Counted from the first letter of the stretch, positions 21,649-32,799 are shown. The stretch: 64,000 nucleotides of DNA from Atherinomorus stipes (GCA_023101725.1 JALJCO010010492.1:294093-358092); one strand, 5' to 3'. The notes: generated by a model not told the origin, from the letters alone. Program-made: numbers and translations.

Positions 21649-22009
21649 AAAACCACTCGGAGAGCGCAGGCCGTCAAGCAGCTCATGCCCCCCTCATATT
21701 GCGATTCACAACAAAACTTATACTCCTACATTCATTTAATCTGCATCATTGGATTTCCTTGACCATGAAAACATACCAAAATGCATCTAGAATCATGCTT
21801 GTATCACTATTACTTCAATAGTTATTTCCAAAAAATGATATTACCATAATGGTGGTTTTCTTCTGATCTAGCTCCATTGCTATTGAAGATGCGTCAATTC
21901 CGTTGAAATACTCTCGATTCAGCAGAGTTTTGGCTACAATTTGGTGTTAGTAGCATGTCTTTATCTTCATTTGTTACCTTTCAGCATTGAAAATTCCAAC
22001 GACACCCTT
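21649..22009. other. Gene-free stretch, unclassified
   Basis: AT-rich sequence between two LINE fragments; no feature is recognised. Confidence 0.3.
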
Positions 22010-22389
22010 ATTTTTGTGTGTTTGGGATCATAGTATCCAGAATTTTCTCAGGATCCGGATCAACTTTCGAAACATTATAGAACTCATGGAGATCCTTTCT
22101 TGTAATTTTTTACCAAACACTGAGGCCATTTGTATGGAGTTATATACGTAAATTCCCAATTTTGGCCGATCGCACAATGATAAAGAATCCTTAAAAAAAA
22201 TCTTGGATCCAGAAGGTGATCTGGATCACCACCAAACTTTAATGGTTTCATTCTTGGGCTGAGGCACATGGCTGGTGAATATTTCAGGTCAATCTGTCCA
22301 GAACTTTTTCTGTAAAGTTGCTGACAGACAGAAAAACAGACAAACAAACCAATGCTACCAAAAACATAACCTCCTTGGCGGAGGTAATT
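22010..22389 (+). mobile_element. RTE-like LINE 3' region
   Basis: The sequence through gatccagaaggtgatctgga, aatatttcaggtcaatctgt, a (GACA)n-like stretch and the terminus cataacctccttggcggagg is a widespread 3' end of RTE-type (BovB/Rex3-like) retrotransposons. No coding portion is retained. Recognition is by memory. Confidence 0.5.
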
Positions 22390-22977
22390 AACATGACTAG
22401 TGAGTGCAACAATAGAGAGGATAGTTTCTTACGTCATTGAGCCAAACCTCTAATCAAGGGGGCCAAGCCCAAACCTCAAGCGCCATAAACCTGCAACTTT
22501 TAAATGTTTCCTTTCTCCAGCACACCTTAATTACCTCATGTGCATGTCATTTAGCTCTGCAGAGGCTGGTGACGAGCCATTTTTTTTTATTCAGGTGTGT
22601 TGGAAAAGTGATGCATCTAAAAATTGCAGGATTGTGGCTCCAGAGGACTGGACTAACCCTATTTTCACAATATGAAATAGTTTTTTTTTTTTTTTTTTTT
22701 TTTAAGAAAAATATGTCTTATTTGGTAGACCCTTACCTTACACAGATAATTGAAGATTGGACTTCAGAATATGGCTTCAGGACCACCTCAAAGATAGGGA
22801 ATGTCTCAGTTGTTTTTTCTTATTTATGGTTTTTCGCGCTGCTATGTTTTTGTTTATTATGCAATTGGTGTGTAATGAACTAAGTGGTTGTATTGTGGAG
22901 GATCTAAGCTTTCTAACCATAGTACAGTATAACATGTTTTCTACGCACAGCTGTGTTGATTGGAAATACTGAAGAGC
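22390..22977. other. Gene-free stretch with poly-T run
   Basis: A 23-bp poly-T run sits at about 22681-22703. The 148-codon frame spanning it (22437-22883) is low-complexity and shows no domain. Confidence 0.4.
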
Positions 22978-23173
22978 AGGGTTCCCCAATCCGGTCCAAT
23001 GAGGGCTGCATTCCTGCAGGTTTATATGTGTCTCTACTCAAACATACCTGACTCACATGAAATGGATCCAACAGCCAATGATGTTCAGGACAATGAACCA
23101 TTAATTTGAATCAGGTGTGACACTGAAAACCTGCCGGAATGCGGCCCTCGTAGGACCAGATTGGGGAACGCTG
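22978..23173. mobile_element. Short hAT-like MITE
   Basis: The ends cagggttccccaatccggtc and gaccagattggggaacgctg are near-perfect 20-bp inverted repeats. Subterminal parts also pair (ctgcattcctgcaggttt, aacctgccggaatgcggc). No TSD is obvious. A relative is at 31946-32114. Confidence 0.65.
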
Positions 23174-23221
23174 CTGTACATGTAACTGGGCGCCGACGCA
23201 AAGAGGAGCTTAAAGGAGGGA

Positions 23222-23890
23222 TAAAATAGGAAATAAAAAATAATTTATTTTTGTTGGAATTATATAAAAAAAAAATACAAAAAAAAAAAAAAAAATTTTT
23301 AAGGGGGGGAGGTTTTGAAAGGCAAAGCCGACTTCCTAGAAAAAAAATAGAGTGGGTGAGGAGATGGAGGGTACTGGGAGGAGAGAGTTAATTATATTGA
23401 TTACTATATTTTAATTAGCTATTATTTAGAAAGAGAAGAAAGGCGGGGGGGGAGGGAGTAGAGGAAAATGAGCAAGAGGGGAATAAGAAAGGGAGGAGGA
23501 TATAAAAAAAAAAAAAATAAAAAAAAAAAAAAAAAAAGGAAAAAAAAGGGGTGGCCCCCCGGTAAAGAGAAGAATTTATTAAAATTAAATATAAAAAAAG
23601 ACAAGCAGAAAATACTACATACAAAAAGAGAAAAAAAAGAGGGGGGGGGGGGGGGGGGGGGGAAGGAGAAGAGGGGGAGGGGGGAGGGGGAGGGGGGGGG
23701 GGGGGGGGGTGAAGGGGAGGTGTTATTGAAGGGGGAAAAAAAAAAAAAGAATAAAAGAAAGAAGATGAAAAGAAGATGGTATGAAACAGAGTAAAGAGAG
23801 AGGAAAAAGAGAGGAGACAAAAAACAGAAACTGAAAATCACCAATTCATCATCACACATAAATACAAAAGAACACATATACAAAAAAAAA
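23222..23890. repeat. Purine-rich low-complexity tract with long homopolymers
   Basis: Almost entirely A and G on the plus strand, with A runs over 15 bp and G runs over 20 bp (about 23640-23710). The stop-free frames on both strands come from composition. The homopolymer density suggests collapse or base-calling error is possible. Confidence 0.85.
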
Positions 23891-24025
23891 CAAAAAAAGA
23901 AATGGATGTGTTAAAGAGGTTAATACCTTGGTAGTGTTTCTATTTATTTCTTCTATTTCTTTTTTTGAGTGAGTTCTTTCTCTTCGACCCTCCCTTTTTC
24001 GGTCACCAGGACCGTTCTGGGACTT

Positions 24026-24290
24026 CCAAATTTACAAGCCAAGCACTGCCCCTGGAGCTTAGGATAAGTCCATTTTGGGACATTCAGGATTCAAGAAAGA
24101 TGAGCTGTGAAGCTTTTAAAGCTGCTATCTGCAGATTTTATCAACACACACAGCTGAGTGTCATCAACATAAAACTGAAAATTTACATTGTAGTCCTAAA
24201 TAAGCTAATAGCATGTAAATTGAGAAAATTTGAAGACCGAAGACTGGGCCTTGTGGTATGCCACATCTGATCTAAACCACCAAGGAGTCA
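24026..24290 (-). pseudogene. LINE reverse transcriptase fragment (YVDD)
   Basis: On the minus strand a degenerate RT core is visible: a GIPQG-like region near 24265, then FYVDDTQLCV at about 24143-24171. This is a different lineage from the YADD element at 3909-4986. Several stops interrupt it. Only block 4 to 5 of the polymerase remains. Confidence 0.6.
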
Positions 24291-25156
24291 AAATAATTCA
24301 AAGTGGAATCAAAAATTAAACAGTTTACTTGAGATAAACTCCAGCAATTTATTTCCTCTCATAATTAATGTAAAATTCAGCTTTCTCTGATAAACATCGT
24401 CACATTTCCTACAAAAAACAAACAGGTAGAAATCTGTTTTGCTAACTTTTCATTCAGTTTTTCCTCACTAAACAAAGAAAAACATATCGTTAATAAGAAG
24501 CCCTTTGTCATGTGTGAAGGACTTTTGTTTAAACCAGTCTGATGATAGTTTTAATGAAGAAGTCTGGACCCTTTTGCTGAGTTTATGTCATTAGCAAAGA
24601 GTCATTTACAGATAGGCCTCGTATTTCATTACATTAATGAACAAACATTAGCTGTGTGCTTATTTAATGTGATTGAGTTTAGATTTTAAACAACACTTGT
24701 GAAAAAATGATCGTTTCTAAAAGATCTCAAAGACTTCATTAGTTTATGTGGGGATTGAATGCACGAGACGAGCACAGACAGGAAACGTGCACACTCACAA
24801 CAACAGAGGCTCTTTTAAATAACAAGAAGAAAACAGCTTGAGCGACCCAACTCTGAATTATCACCTCCCTGCTCGTGGCTGTTTATGAATACAAATTGAA
24901 TTTCTTGTTGCAGTCATGGCTCATTTGATTTATTCCTTAATGAATATTTCCCTTTCAACTCAGGAGATGGGAAAACATTTCCGCACTAAATGAGACCTGC
25001 TTTTTATTGTAACCCATTCTTTCCTACATTTAGAAGAACATTACACTTAGAGTCGTGATGCTGCTTTGGATTGAACAGGCTTGTTCCAGTTTGGTGGAAG
25101 GGGAGACAAACAAAAGCAACCAAGACTCTGGGGGAGAAAAAGTGTCTCACCCCCAG
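24291..25156. other. Gene-free, single-copy-looking DNA
   Basis: No repeats or exons recognised. The segment around 24590-24720 (tcatttacagataggcctcg, attacattaatgaacaaaca) is AT-rich with homeodomain-type ATTA words and might be conserved non-coding. Confidence 0.3.
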
Positions 25157-25465
25157 TAGGGATCAATGGATACAGATTTTTTAGGGCTAATACAGATAGT
25201 GATAGTTTCTACTCTGCCTCAGCCTATGGCTGATACAACCTGCTGATATTTGGGGCTGTTACTGCATTTGAATCCCAAATTAATATGATGAAGAATACAA
25301 CAAAAAGTAATTTTACAACTCTTTTATTGTAAACATGAACAAAGCACTTCAAATAAATATATAAAAAAGAAGCAGTGCACTTGTAAAAAAAATGTAAATG
25401 GGAGCATTAAACTTGTAAAATCTATATCTATATATTTACATTATATATAGTATATACAGTATACA

Positions 25466-25500
<35 letters not shown>
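25157..25500 (+). mobile_element. hAT-like dispersed repeat (family G, copy 1)
   Basis: It starts tagggatcaatggatacaga and shares cttcaaataaatat, tttggggct and cattaaacttgta with copies at 5246-6115 and 54050-54960. It lacks the 613-bp insertion present in the latter, so it records the empty site around 25401-25416. A (TA)n run lies at about 25465-25497. Confidence 0.6.
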
Positions 25501-25501
<1 letters not shown>

Positions 25502-25512
25502 AGACTGTATAT

Positions 25513-26084
25513 TAGGAATGTTCAATTGGCTTTTTCACCAATATTCAATATTGTCTAAGTCTTAAATTTCGATATCTGATATCAACCAATACCGATATAT
25601 GCGAACAACTGTGAGGTTGTATCTCTCATATTTTGACAAATACAGTACTGTATATTCTGCTCGCAGAGCAAAGATCCCGAAATACTGTACCCCTAACTCG
25701 GCCAGAGGAGTTAATTTTGGACATCTGGCTGCCAGATATCAGATACTAGCAGGTATTAGCCAACATGTGGCTAATGCTAATGTTTCTGACAACTTGGTAA
25801 GTTAACCAACAACTTAAAACCAGACATATTATCAGCAGCTTCAAAGCAAGTCAGATGTAGCAGCAGCAGCTGCACCGTAGTCACATGACTCTGAAAGGAA
25901 TGCTGGGAAATGAAGTTCTTCTACAATAACAAGGACTTTTATACATACTGGAGGACCGCTGCTAATGGAACAAGATCTCGCGAGATTTTGTCGTTTCTTA
26001 ACGAGATTTTAAAAATATCAGTCAAAAAAAATGATGCTAATATTTTCCGATATCATATTTTAATGCCAATATTGATAGGCCGAT
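25513..26084 (-). mobile_element. Non-autonomous hAT element (family F, copy 1)
   Basis: Its sequence, reversed, matches the TSD-defined element at 54270-54882: gaggttgtatctctcatatt, cagccagaggagttcatttt-like, gtagcagcagcagctgcacc, tggaacaagatctcgcgaga. The right terminus is lost where family A begins. Confidence 0.7.
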
Positions 26085-26467
26085 AATATTCATTCCCTCG
26101 AATTAAAAAAGGAAAAAAAGATCAGCTGTCAGTGAAATAAGTTGAAATTGACAAAAGTAATAAGTCAAAGTTGTATGAAAATCATGACATTGATTCTGAA
26201 TTGTGGTTCAACAGAAACATTAAAAATAAAAAACAAACAAACAAAAAACAATTTAACAAACATGATGGGGGTCTGAAGCTAAAATGTTGAGCAACACTTG
26301 GTGTTTTCTCTAATATTAAAAAAGACTTCTACACCTGTTGACAGGTATGTTGGTCCACTGCTCACAGGAAAGATGCTCTAATGTGTCTGGGACAGTTTTG
26401 TTTGTTTGTTTTCATAATTTATTGTTTCCCACCACAATCAAAAGAAATATTTTTTTCATTAAATTGT

Positions 26468-26629
26468 TCATCTGTCCGTCTTCTTCCGGGGGGATCCCGA
26501 GGCGCTCCCGTAGTAGTCCCTCCACCGTGTCCCGGGCCTCCCCCCGGGGTCTGGTCCTGGTGGGACGTGCCTGGAACACCTCACCAGGGAGGCGTCCAGG
26601 AGGCATCCTGACCAGATGCCCGAGCCTCC
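26468..26629 (-). mobile_element. 162-bp LINE 3' fragment with 12-bp TSD
   Basis: The minus strand encodes RRLGHLVRMPPGRLPGEVFQ and ends ERLGIPPEEDGQ, the C-terminus of a fish LINE ORF2, probably the same family as 20515-21648. A perfect 12-bp repeat tcattaaattgt flanks it (26456-26467, 26630-26641). It is an extremely 5'-truncated retrotransposition event. Confidence 0.75.
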
Positions 26630-26680
26630 TCATTAAATTGTAATTTTGTTTATTACTGGTTTCTTGTTATTATTTGAATA

Positions 26681-27210
26681 GGGGATTATCACGCTTACCG
26701 GAAGTTGCCGGCTTTTGACACTTCCTCGTGTTAGCAGGTTAGCATTAGCCAGCTTGATGACGTGCCTAACTTTGTGCGGCTGAAAACACACAATCATCTG
26801 AAAGCGTCTCCTTTCTTGGCAGTCCCCAGTTGTTCTACTGGAAACGGGGAGGTACAGACCCGATTTTCAGATGTTTGTGTGTTTTAAGATGCACAATGTT
26901 AAGCACGTCAGTAAACGTTAGCTGGCTAATGCTAGCATGCTGTGAAGTGCCGGTGTTGTGCCCCACCGGGGACAAACAAACGTGTGTTTTATGATAAAGT
27001 TCGGCCCTTCACCGCGGCAAATCGATCGCTTTGATCCAGCTTTTGATCCAGTATCACTTCAGTCTAGAATGAAAACTTAAATATGTTTGGAGTTTATCCG
27101 ATTTAAACAGTATAACAGAGCAGGAACGGCTGTCGTTAACATGGCCCGGAAGAGGAAGTGCCAAATGTTTCAACTTCCAGAAACCGGAACGCGGAAGCGT
27201 GATAATCCCC
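26681..27210. mobile_element. 530-bp non-autonomous TIR element (GGGGATTATCACGCTT ends)
   Basis: The left end ggggattatcacgctt and right end aagcgtgataatcccc are a perfect 16-bp inverted repeat. Looser pairing extends inward (cacttcctcg against aggaagtgcc). TA on both sides (26679-26680, 27211-27212) suggests a TA target. It is non-coding and contains gctagc-rich sequence. Confidence 0.75.
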
Positions 27211-27274
27211 TATTGCTATAGTGAATTTAGCCTTTTCTTTAATTGGAAGGTATGAATAATTTTTAGTACGCCTG

Positions 27275-28955
27275 TAGAAAAAGTCTGTAAATTATGCTTG
27301 GGGAGTACCAGCAAAAACGCAAATCAGCTGATGTATCGGCCTATCTTTAACCTAGCTTGCTGTGGGTGTTCTTCTTCTTTTATAGCCGAACTCTCTTTGT
27401 TTACTTATTTCTACCACTGAAACATTCCTTTATTTCACTGTCTCACACTAAATTAAGGAAATGTCAGCTCCATATGAGACGGATAAGGAGATCTGCTTAA
27501 TGGATTCAGAGACTAAACCCTCCATATCGACTGTCCAGTGTGACAAAGATGCGAGTCGCCACATTCCTCAGCAACTGCACAAACCTGATTACCTGTTAAT
27601 GTTGTGTAGATAATGTGCGATTGACTGTATGCCTGTTAAATAATGTAGCAGCTTGTTTGGGGCCATAAGGAGAATTTAAATAGTATTGACGGGCTAAGCT
27701 GCCACGGTCCAGGATGTATGCAACCAAAAAGACCCACTTCATTATGAGGAGGCAGAGAATGGGCTCATATCAGGATGTGGGGGGCAGAAGATCGGTAACG
27801 GGGGGTTAAAAGTCAGCATGGTGGAGGAGAAGGTGACTCAGGGAAAGAGATGGAGCGAGACTTAGACGGGGAGACGTCTGGGCCACCTCTCCATCCACTG
27901 CATCGCCGGGGGCAACGGGAGGAGTAAAGTTGTTAACGAGTGTGTGGACAGGGGTGTCAGGCAGAGCGGAGGTCCATCAGGGAAATGAGACGCCTGGGTT
28001 CTGTTATGGCCCCAGGTGCATTATGGGAGAACAAAAAGGAAACTTTGGTGGAAATAGATTGTAGACAATGAAAGAGAAGAGAATTCGTGTGCTGAATGCA
28101 TTTTATTAGAAAATGCCCTTTTTCCCCTTCGGTTTGTTGAAAATAACCTTCCAGTTTTCCGCTTCTCTGGTATTTTCAGGACATCACGTAGTTTAGTTTC
28201 TCCTCCGTCTGTCCACAGAGAAGAGAACTGCTGAGCATCATGTGGGAAAATAAACACAGTAATCTATATGAATTGTCTAGTACCCGCTGAACATAATACA
28301 CTGGAACTATTTGATACTTTAATGGTGCTCGCACTTGCATTCGTCACCAAATAAATACAGATTATATGCTGTGAGATTAGTCTAAAGTCTCATGCATGGA
28401 TCAAAGCTTGTATTTATCACAGCCTGACAAGAGAAGAGATGCAAATGCTTCAAATATACATTGTTTGTTTTACTGATATTTTCAGCTGTTTTTCCATCTC
28501 TGCCTAATTCGCTGTTGATGATGTTTACTGTTACACCAGTTCATTCCTCCTCATAGTGACAGACGCTGAGAAATATCTGAACGGCAGCTTTAATTAATCA
28601 AGGACGGGAGCTTCATTACTGCCTTAACCATCTCCTCCAGCAAAGAAAACAGTAGCCTTTAAAGAAAGAGGTTATCTATGTCACAGCTCCTGTTTGCAGC
28701 TACAACTTCAGCAGTGACATTCGGTTATTTTCCTATAAGCTGATTCGGGTGGATGGATGTTCTCTGCGATGTAGTTGTCTTTTCCTGATTCTCTCACTAA
28801 CTTTCCTCAACCTCATGTTTTTCTACAAGGAAAAGAGCGAAAGTTGATAGGAGGTAAATAATCTGATAATTACATGGTTTCATTGTTATTCTTTCACTTT
28901 TGTGGAAGGTTTTCACTCCAAAACCACTGCAGGAACAATAAAAATGTTTGTTCTA
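27275..28955. other. Gene-free, largely single-copy-looking DNA
   Basis: No exon is recognised. 27650-28000 is GC-balanced (gcatcgccgggggcaacggg) and 28330-28800 contains ATTA-rich words. Either could be regulatory, but nothing in the sequence proves it. Confidence 0.3.
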
Positions 28956-29162
28956 CACTGTAAAAACAGACGGCTCTATTAAGTTGTGTCCTTTTACTTT
29001 CTTTTCTGAGTTTTGGACACAGAACTTAAGTTCATGAGTTTCAGATATTTAACTTATAATTGTTGGTTGTCTTGACTTTTTTCAGGCCTTCATCATTTGA
29101 ACTCAAGTTCTAAAATTACGTAAAGCTTGCATGTACAAAAAGGGGGCGGAGCTGTTAGTCTG

Positions 29163-29700
29163 TTGGTCTCTCTTTCTGTCTTCTCCCCCCCAGCCGGTCG
29201 AGGCAGATGGCCGCCCTACCTGAGCCGGGTTCTGCCGGAGGTTTTTCCTCCCTGTTAAAAGGGTGTTTTCCTTCCCACTGTCGCCACCACTCTGTGCTTG
29301 CTCAGGATGGGGGATTGGACCGGGTCAAGTCAAGATCCCATCTAATCTGTTGGTTTCCTTACCTAGGCCATTATGAATCTGACCCGAATTTTTCTGTCTG
29401 TTAATGAAATGAAATGAAATGAAAAATACTTTATTTATCCTAGAAGGTAAATTCAATAAATACGTTTATTTATTAAATAAATATTATTTATATAATTATA
29501 AATTTATATTTATTTAATATTTAATTTTAATATTAAAATATAATTTTTAATATTTTAATTTTGTTTAATATATTTATATTTATATAATATAATATTAAAT
29601 ATATTATTTATTAAATTATTTAAAAAATAAATAAATTTAAGCGCCCTGAGGTGACACTGTCATGAATGGACGCTATACAAATAAAGTTGAATTGATTTAT
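29163..29700 (+). mobile_element. L2/Maui-type LINE 3' end, itself interrupted
   Basis: The segment cagccggtcgaggcagatgg to ttccttcccactgtcgccac and the terminus ctatacaaataaagttgaat is the characteristic 3' region of fish L2-like LINEs, also seen at 56093-56300. It is split at 29404-29640 by an AT-rich piece with (AATGA)n and a second LINE-like tail (actttatttatcctagaagg). Confidence 0.7.
29404..29640 (-). repeat. AT-rich insertion with LINE-like tail
   Basis: A short aatgaaatgaaatgaaatga run precedes actttatttatcctagaagg, which resembles the inverted 3' terminus of a different LINE. Almost pure A/T sequence of about 180 bp follows. It interrupts the L2 3' end. Confidence 0.45.
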
Positions 29701-30340
29701 TTTCAAAACTCAATGTATCTGGACCACAAAGGCTCATGGGAAATACAAATCCAGCAGGAATTCAACCTTTTCAGATTGTAATTCAATGAATTTGAGTTGT
29801 GTTTACTGCCTTTGTTATGTTCACATCTAGAGAAAGTTTTTGAAAAGTTCTGTTTAGTTTGGATGTCAAACTTGCACCATGAGTGACCGTGTAGAGAGAT
29901 AATATCATCACCACGGAGCGAGGTAATTGGTGTAGCAGAGAGAAATGGCGTTGCTCAATACTTTGTTGCGATGCTGATGTTTCTTAGATTCTGCATCTGC
30001 TTCTGCATATTGTGTCTGATCTTACCTGAGTATCATCTTATTAAGATTACCTTACGGATTTGCTTGTCTTGAATCAAAGATTAGTAAATGTCACTTGATT
30101 TTTGTTGTATGAATGAAAATATTAGTTTGTCTGACTAAAAAAAGAAGATTCCCTGCACAAAACAATAAGCTATGAGAAGTTGATCTTATAAGATGAAGGA
30201 ACTCAGTTGCATGTTGACTTTACCTTAAATATTTCATTGGCCTTACTCAAAAATTTAAGGGAGCGAGGTTACAAATTATTTTGAGTCAACTTGGGATTTT
30301 TTTTACAGTGTACATAATCCAGAGCAAGTAATTTACAACC

Positions 30341-30604
30341 TTCATTCATTCATTCACTGTAACGCTGGTCCAGTTCAGAGTCGCGGGGGTTTGGAGCCCA
30401 TCCCTGCTATTATCAGGTGAGAGGCAAGATGGTGGAAAGAAGCCGGAGAACCCGGAGAGAACCCACACATACACAGGGAGAACATGCAAACTCCACACAG
30501 GAAGGCCACTGTTGGAACTGTTCAAACCCCTCTCCCCAGCCGGGAATCAAACTAGCAACCTTCTTACTGCGAGGCTGCCGTGCTAATCACCACGCCACCG
30601 TGCA
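30341..30604 (-). mobile_element. tRNA-derived SINE
   Basis: On the minus strand the head reads gcacggtggcgtggtgatta with an A-box-like segment, then ggttgctagtttgattcccg as a B box. It continues through tgtgtggagtttgcatgttc and ctccggcttctttccaccat, and ends at a (GAAT)n tail at 30341-30356. This is the full-length version of the 3' piece at 5960-6067. An internal polymerase III promoter would be expected from the boxes, but activity is unknown. Confidence 0.7.
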
Positions 30605-30786
30605 GCTGCATTTACAGTCGATGTCATTTATTTACAGAAACTTCTCACTTCTGGAAATGTTTCACTCTGTCTTCAGCATGCTGCTCTGAGAGTTCAGACC
30701 GGAACAGTAGAGGCTTTGATCCCTGTGGTCCGTGGGGGGGCATCTGTCTGGGGTGGGTTCGCTTCCAACATCCCATGTCTTAGGGG

Positions 30787-31420
30787 TGGTCCTGGTCTGA
30801 TGATGTCATGTGTTTGGTATGGTCCTGGTCTGATGATGTCATGTGTTTGGTATGGTCCTAGTCTGATGATGTCATGTTTTCGGTGTGGTCCTAGTCTGAT
30901 GATGTCATGTTTTCGGTGTGGTCCTGGGCCGTTTCTTAATCTACATACAAGTCTAACTGATTTATTTATGATTATTGTTGCACTTTTACTTTTTATATTA
31001 TTGTGATGTTGTATTTATGTTATATTTTTAAAAAAAAAGAAAAAAAAAGAGAAAAAAAAAGGAAAAAATATATGGGAAGGGCAGGGCCCAATTCCCTCCC
31101 CGTTTTTGATCACATACTGTAATAATGAAGTAAATATAATTTACACGTTGTAAACATTTATGTTTGTTTCAGTGCAATCACTACTTCTCCAAAACAACAA
31201 ATAACCAACAGTTGCGGACTGATACAACAAGTTTGCGTTGTCCCAATCCATCAAGTAGACGGAGTCTGTACTTGTGAACTCCACAAGTACAGACTTCCAG
31301 TACGTATCCACAAGTCTGTACTCACAAGTACACGAGTACGGAGTACGCAAACTAGGACTTGAGAAACGGCCCTGATCTGATGATGTCATGTGTTAAGTCT
31401 GGTCCTGGTCTGATGACGAG
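30787..31420. repeat. 33-bp minisatellite split by a TIR element
   Basis: Four 33-bp units (ggtcctggtctgatgatgtc plus 13 bp) occupy 30787-30920. The array resumes at about 31372 for one and a half further units. The period is a multiple of 3, so the frame is open without being a gene. Confidence 0.9.
30927..31371. mobile_element. 445-bp TIR element with 3-bp TSD
   Basis: The ends ggccgtttctta and gagaaacggcc are inverted repeats flanked by CTG (30924-30926 and 31372-31374). Removing it together with one CTG restores the minisatellite unit gtcctg-tctgatgatg. A 3-bp TSD fits PIF/Harbinger-type insertion, though the target is not the usual TWA. The right part has repeated cacaagtac words. Confidence 0.7.
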
Positions 31421-31945
31421 TGTGAACAGGATGATGAAGAGGACTGTTGAATACAAGTTTCCATTGAACCAGAGCTTCATGGTTCAGATGCTTCTTTGTT
31501 TCTTATGTTCCTTTGTTTTGTGGTTGAAGGGACCAGAGGCAGGAATGGTGAAAGAATAAACAAGCATGTCCAGTTTTTTAATACTAATGGGTGATGACGT
31601 GTTAAAATGCTGCATCAAAACTGCGTCCCCGACAGTTTTGATCCAGGAAGGAGACGGTTGCGGTAAATTCAAACACTGTAGGGGATAGTTACGGATTCTT
31701 CTGCCATCAGCAAACGATCCAGATCAACTGAAAGACACTAAAAAGTTGAACTATGAAGAAAAAGACTTAATCGGTGTAGCAAACAACGTTATAGCATCAG
31801 TTTGTGCTCCCGTGCCGGCTTGGCTGGTGGCTGCAGTTACCCACAGCGCCAGTCACGAGTCTCATTTCTTAAATCTTGCCTTTAGTCCCTTTAACCACAT
31901 AATTCCCAGTAAAAACATGCTGGATCCATCCTGTTTTTATTAGAC
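31421..31945. other. Gene-free stretch, unclassified
   Basis: No repeat or exon recognised. Confidence 0.3.
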
Positions 31946-32114
31946 CAGGGATCCCCAAATCCAGTCCTTGAAGGCCGCTGCTCCAACACACGTGAATCAA
32001 ATGAAATCTGTCCCCCCCAACAGCTCGTTAAGTTCTACACATGCCTGCGTCAGGCGCGCTAACGCTGGAAAAATCTAACCTGCAGGATAGCGGCAGCAGA
32101 ACTGGACGTCCCTG
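31946..32114. mobile_element. Decayed hAT-like MITE
   Basis: The ends cagggatccccaaatccagt and actggacgtccctg are approximate inverted repeats, with shared subterminal gctgctccaacacac words as in the relative at 22978-23173. No TSD is resolved. Confidence 0.45.
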
Positions 32115-32217
32115 CAGTCCACCAGAACACTGACGACAGAGGTTTGGCTGGATTGGTGTGAATCAGTCAGCTCAGTGGTCAGTCATTTTTCTATTTGAGA
32201 ATGCTCGGTAAAGTTAA

Positions 32218-32795
32218 AGGATAACTTTCTTTTTTTTCAACCTGGACCTTGTGTCTAAGAGTATATATGTGCATTTACTCATTCTGTAAAATGGCGGAGC
32301 CACTATATACGACATTATCTGCATTAAAACTCCTTGATTTCATCGATGCTTTGAGTAGAACGAACGAACAAAGGAGTACTATTGTCCTGCGAGTTCAGAG
32401 TTTTGCAAACTGTGTTTTTGTTGTTGTTTGGGCAGCGAGCTGCTCGTCTCAGCTGCACTATGGAAGCGCACATAATGAACGTGCGGCCCTGAAAAGTGTG
32501 TAGAACACCCTGATAACTAACGGAAAGCTAAATCTGGGCTCACGGGACAATAGTACTCGTTCATTTGTTCATTCATTCTACTTAAAGTATTGGTGAAAAT
32601 CAAGCAGTTTTGCTGCAGATAATGTCTTACATAGTGGCTTCCCCGTCTCCACCATGATACTGGATGAACACTGAAGGGCGAGTGAACATAATATCTTCCG
32701 AAGGACTCAAAGTGATGCAGAAATTTTACCGGTGAGTAAATGCACGTATATACTGCTAGAAATAAGGTCCAGGTTGAAAAAAAGAAAGTTATCCT
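32218..32795. mobile_element. TTAA-flanked (piggyBac-like) MITE with about 66-bp TIRs
   Basis: TTAA is at 32214-32217 and 32796-32799. The left arm aggataactttctttttttt and inverted right arm aggataactttctttttttc continue matching through caacctggacc and gcatttactca for about 66 bp. There is no transposase. A decayed relative ends at 37503. Confidence 0.85.
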
Positions 32796-32799
32796 TTAA

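Larger units (their letters stand above)
26085..27274 (+). mobile_element. Tc1/mariner-like MITE (family A) with two nested insertions
   Basis: Family A body sequence (gatcagctgtcagtgaaata, tgttggtccactgctcacag, gtgaatttagccttttcttt) is split by a LINE scrap (26468-26629) and a TIR element (26681-27210). The left terminus is eroded; the right end reads tatgaataatttttagtacg before ctgta. Confidence 0.7.
28956..30310. mobile_element. TIR element with cactgtaaaaa ends (family H, copy 2)
   Basis: cactgtaaaaac (28956) and ttttttttacagtg (ending 30310) are terminal inverted repeats flanked by TA (28954-28955, 30311-30312). The interior matches 14699-15551, except that about 540 bp of LINE-derived sequence (29163-29700) is inserted after gggggcggagct. 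Confidence 0.75.

Noticed and set aside
22437..22883. 148-codon open frame on the plus strand
   Set aside because: It runs through a poly-T tract (poly-phenylalanine) and shows no conserved motif.
23422..23883. 153- and 108-codon open frames
   Set aside because: They result from purine/pyrimidine strand bias and homopolymers in a low-complexity tract.
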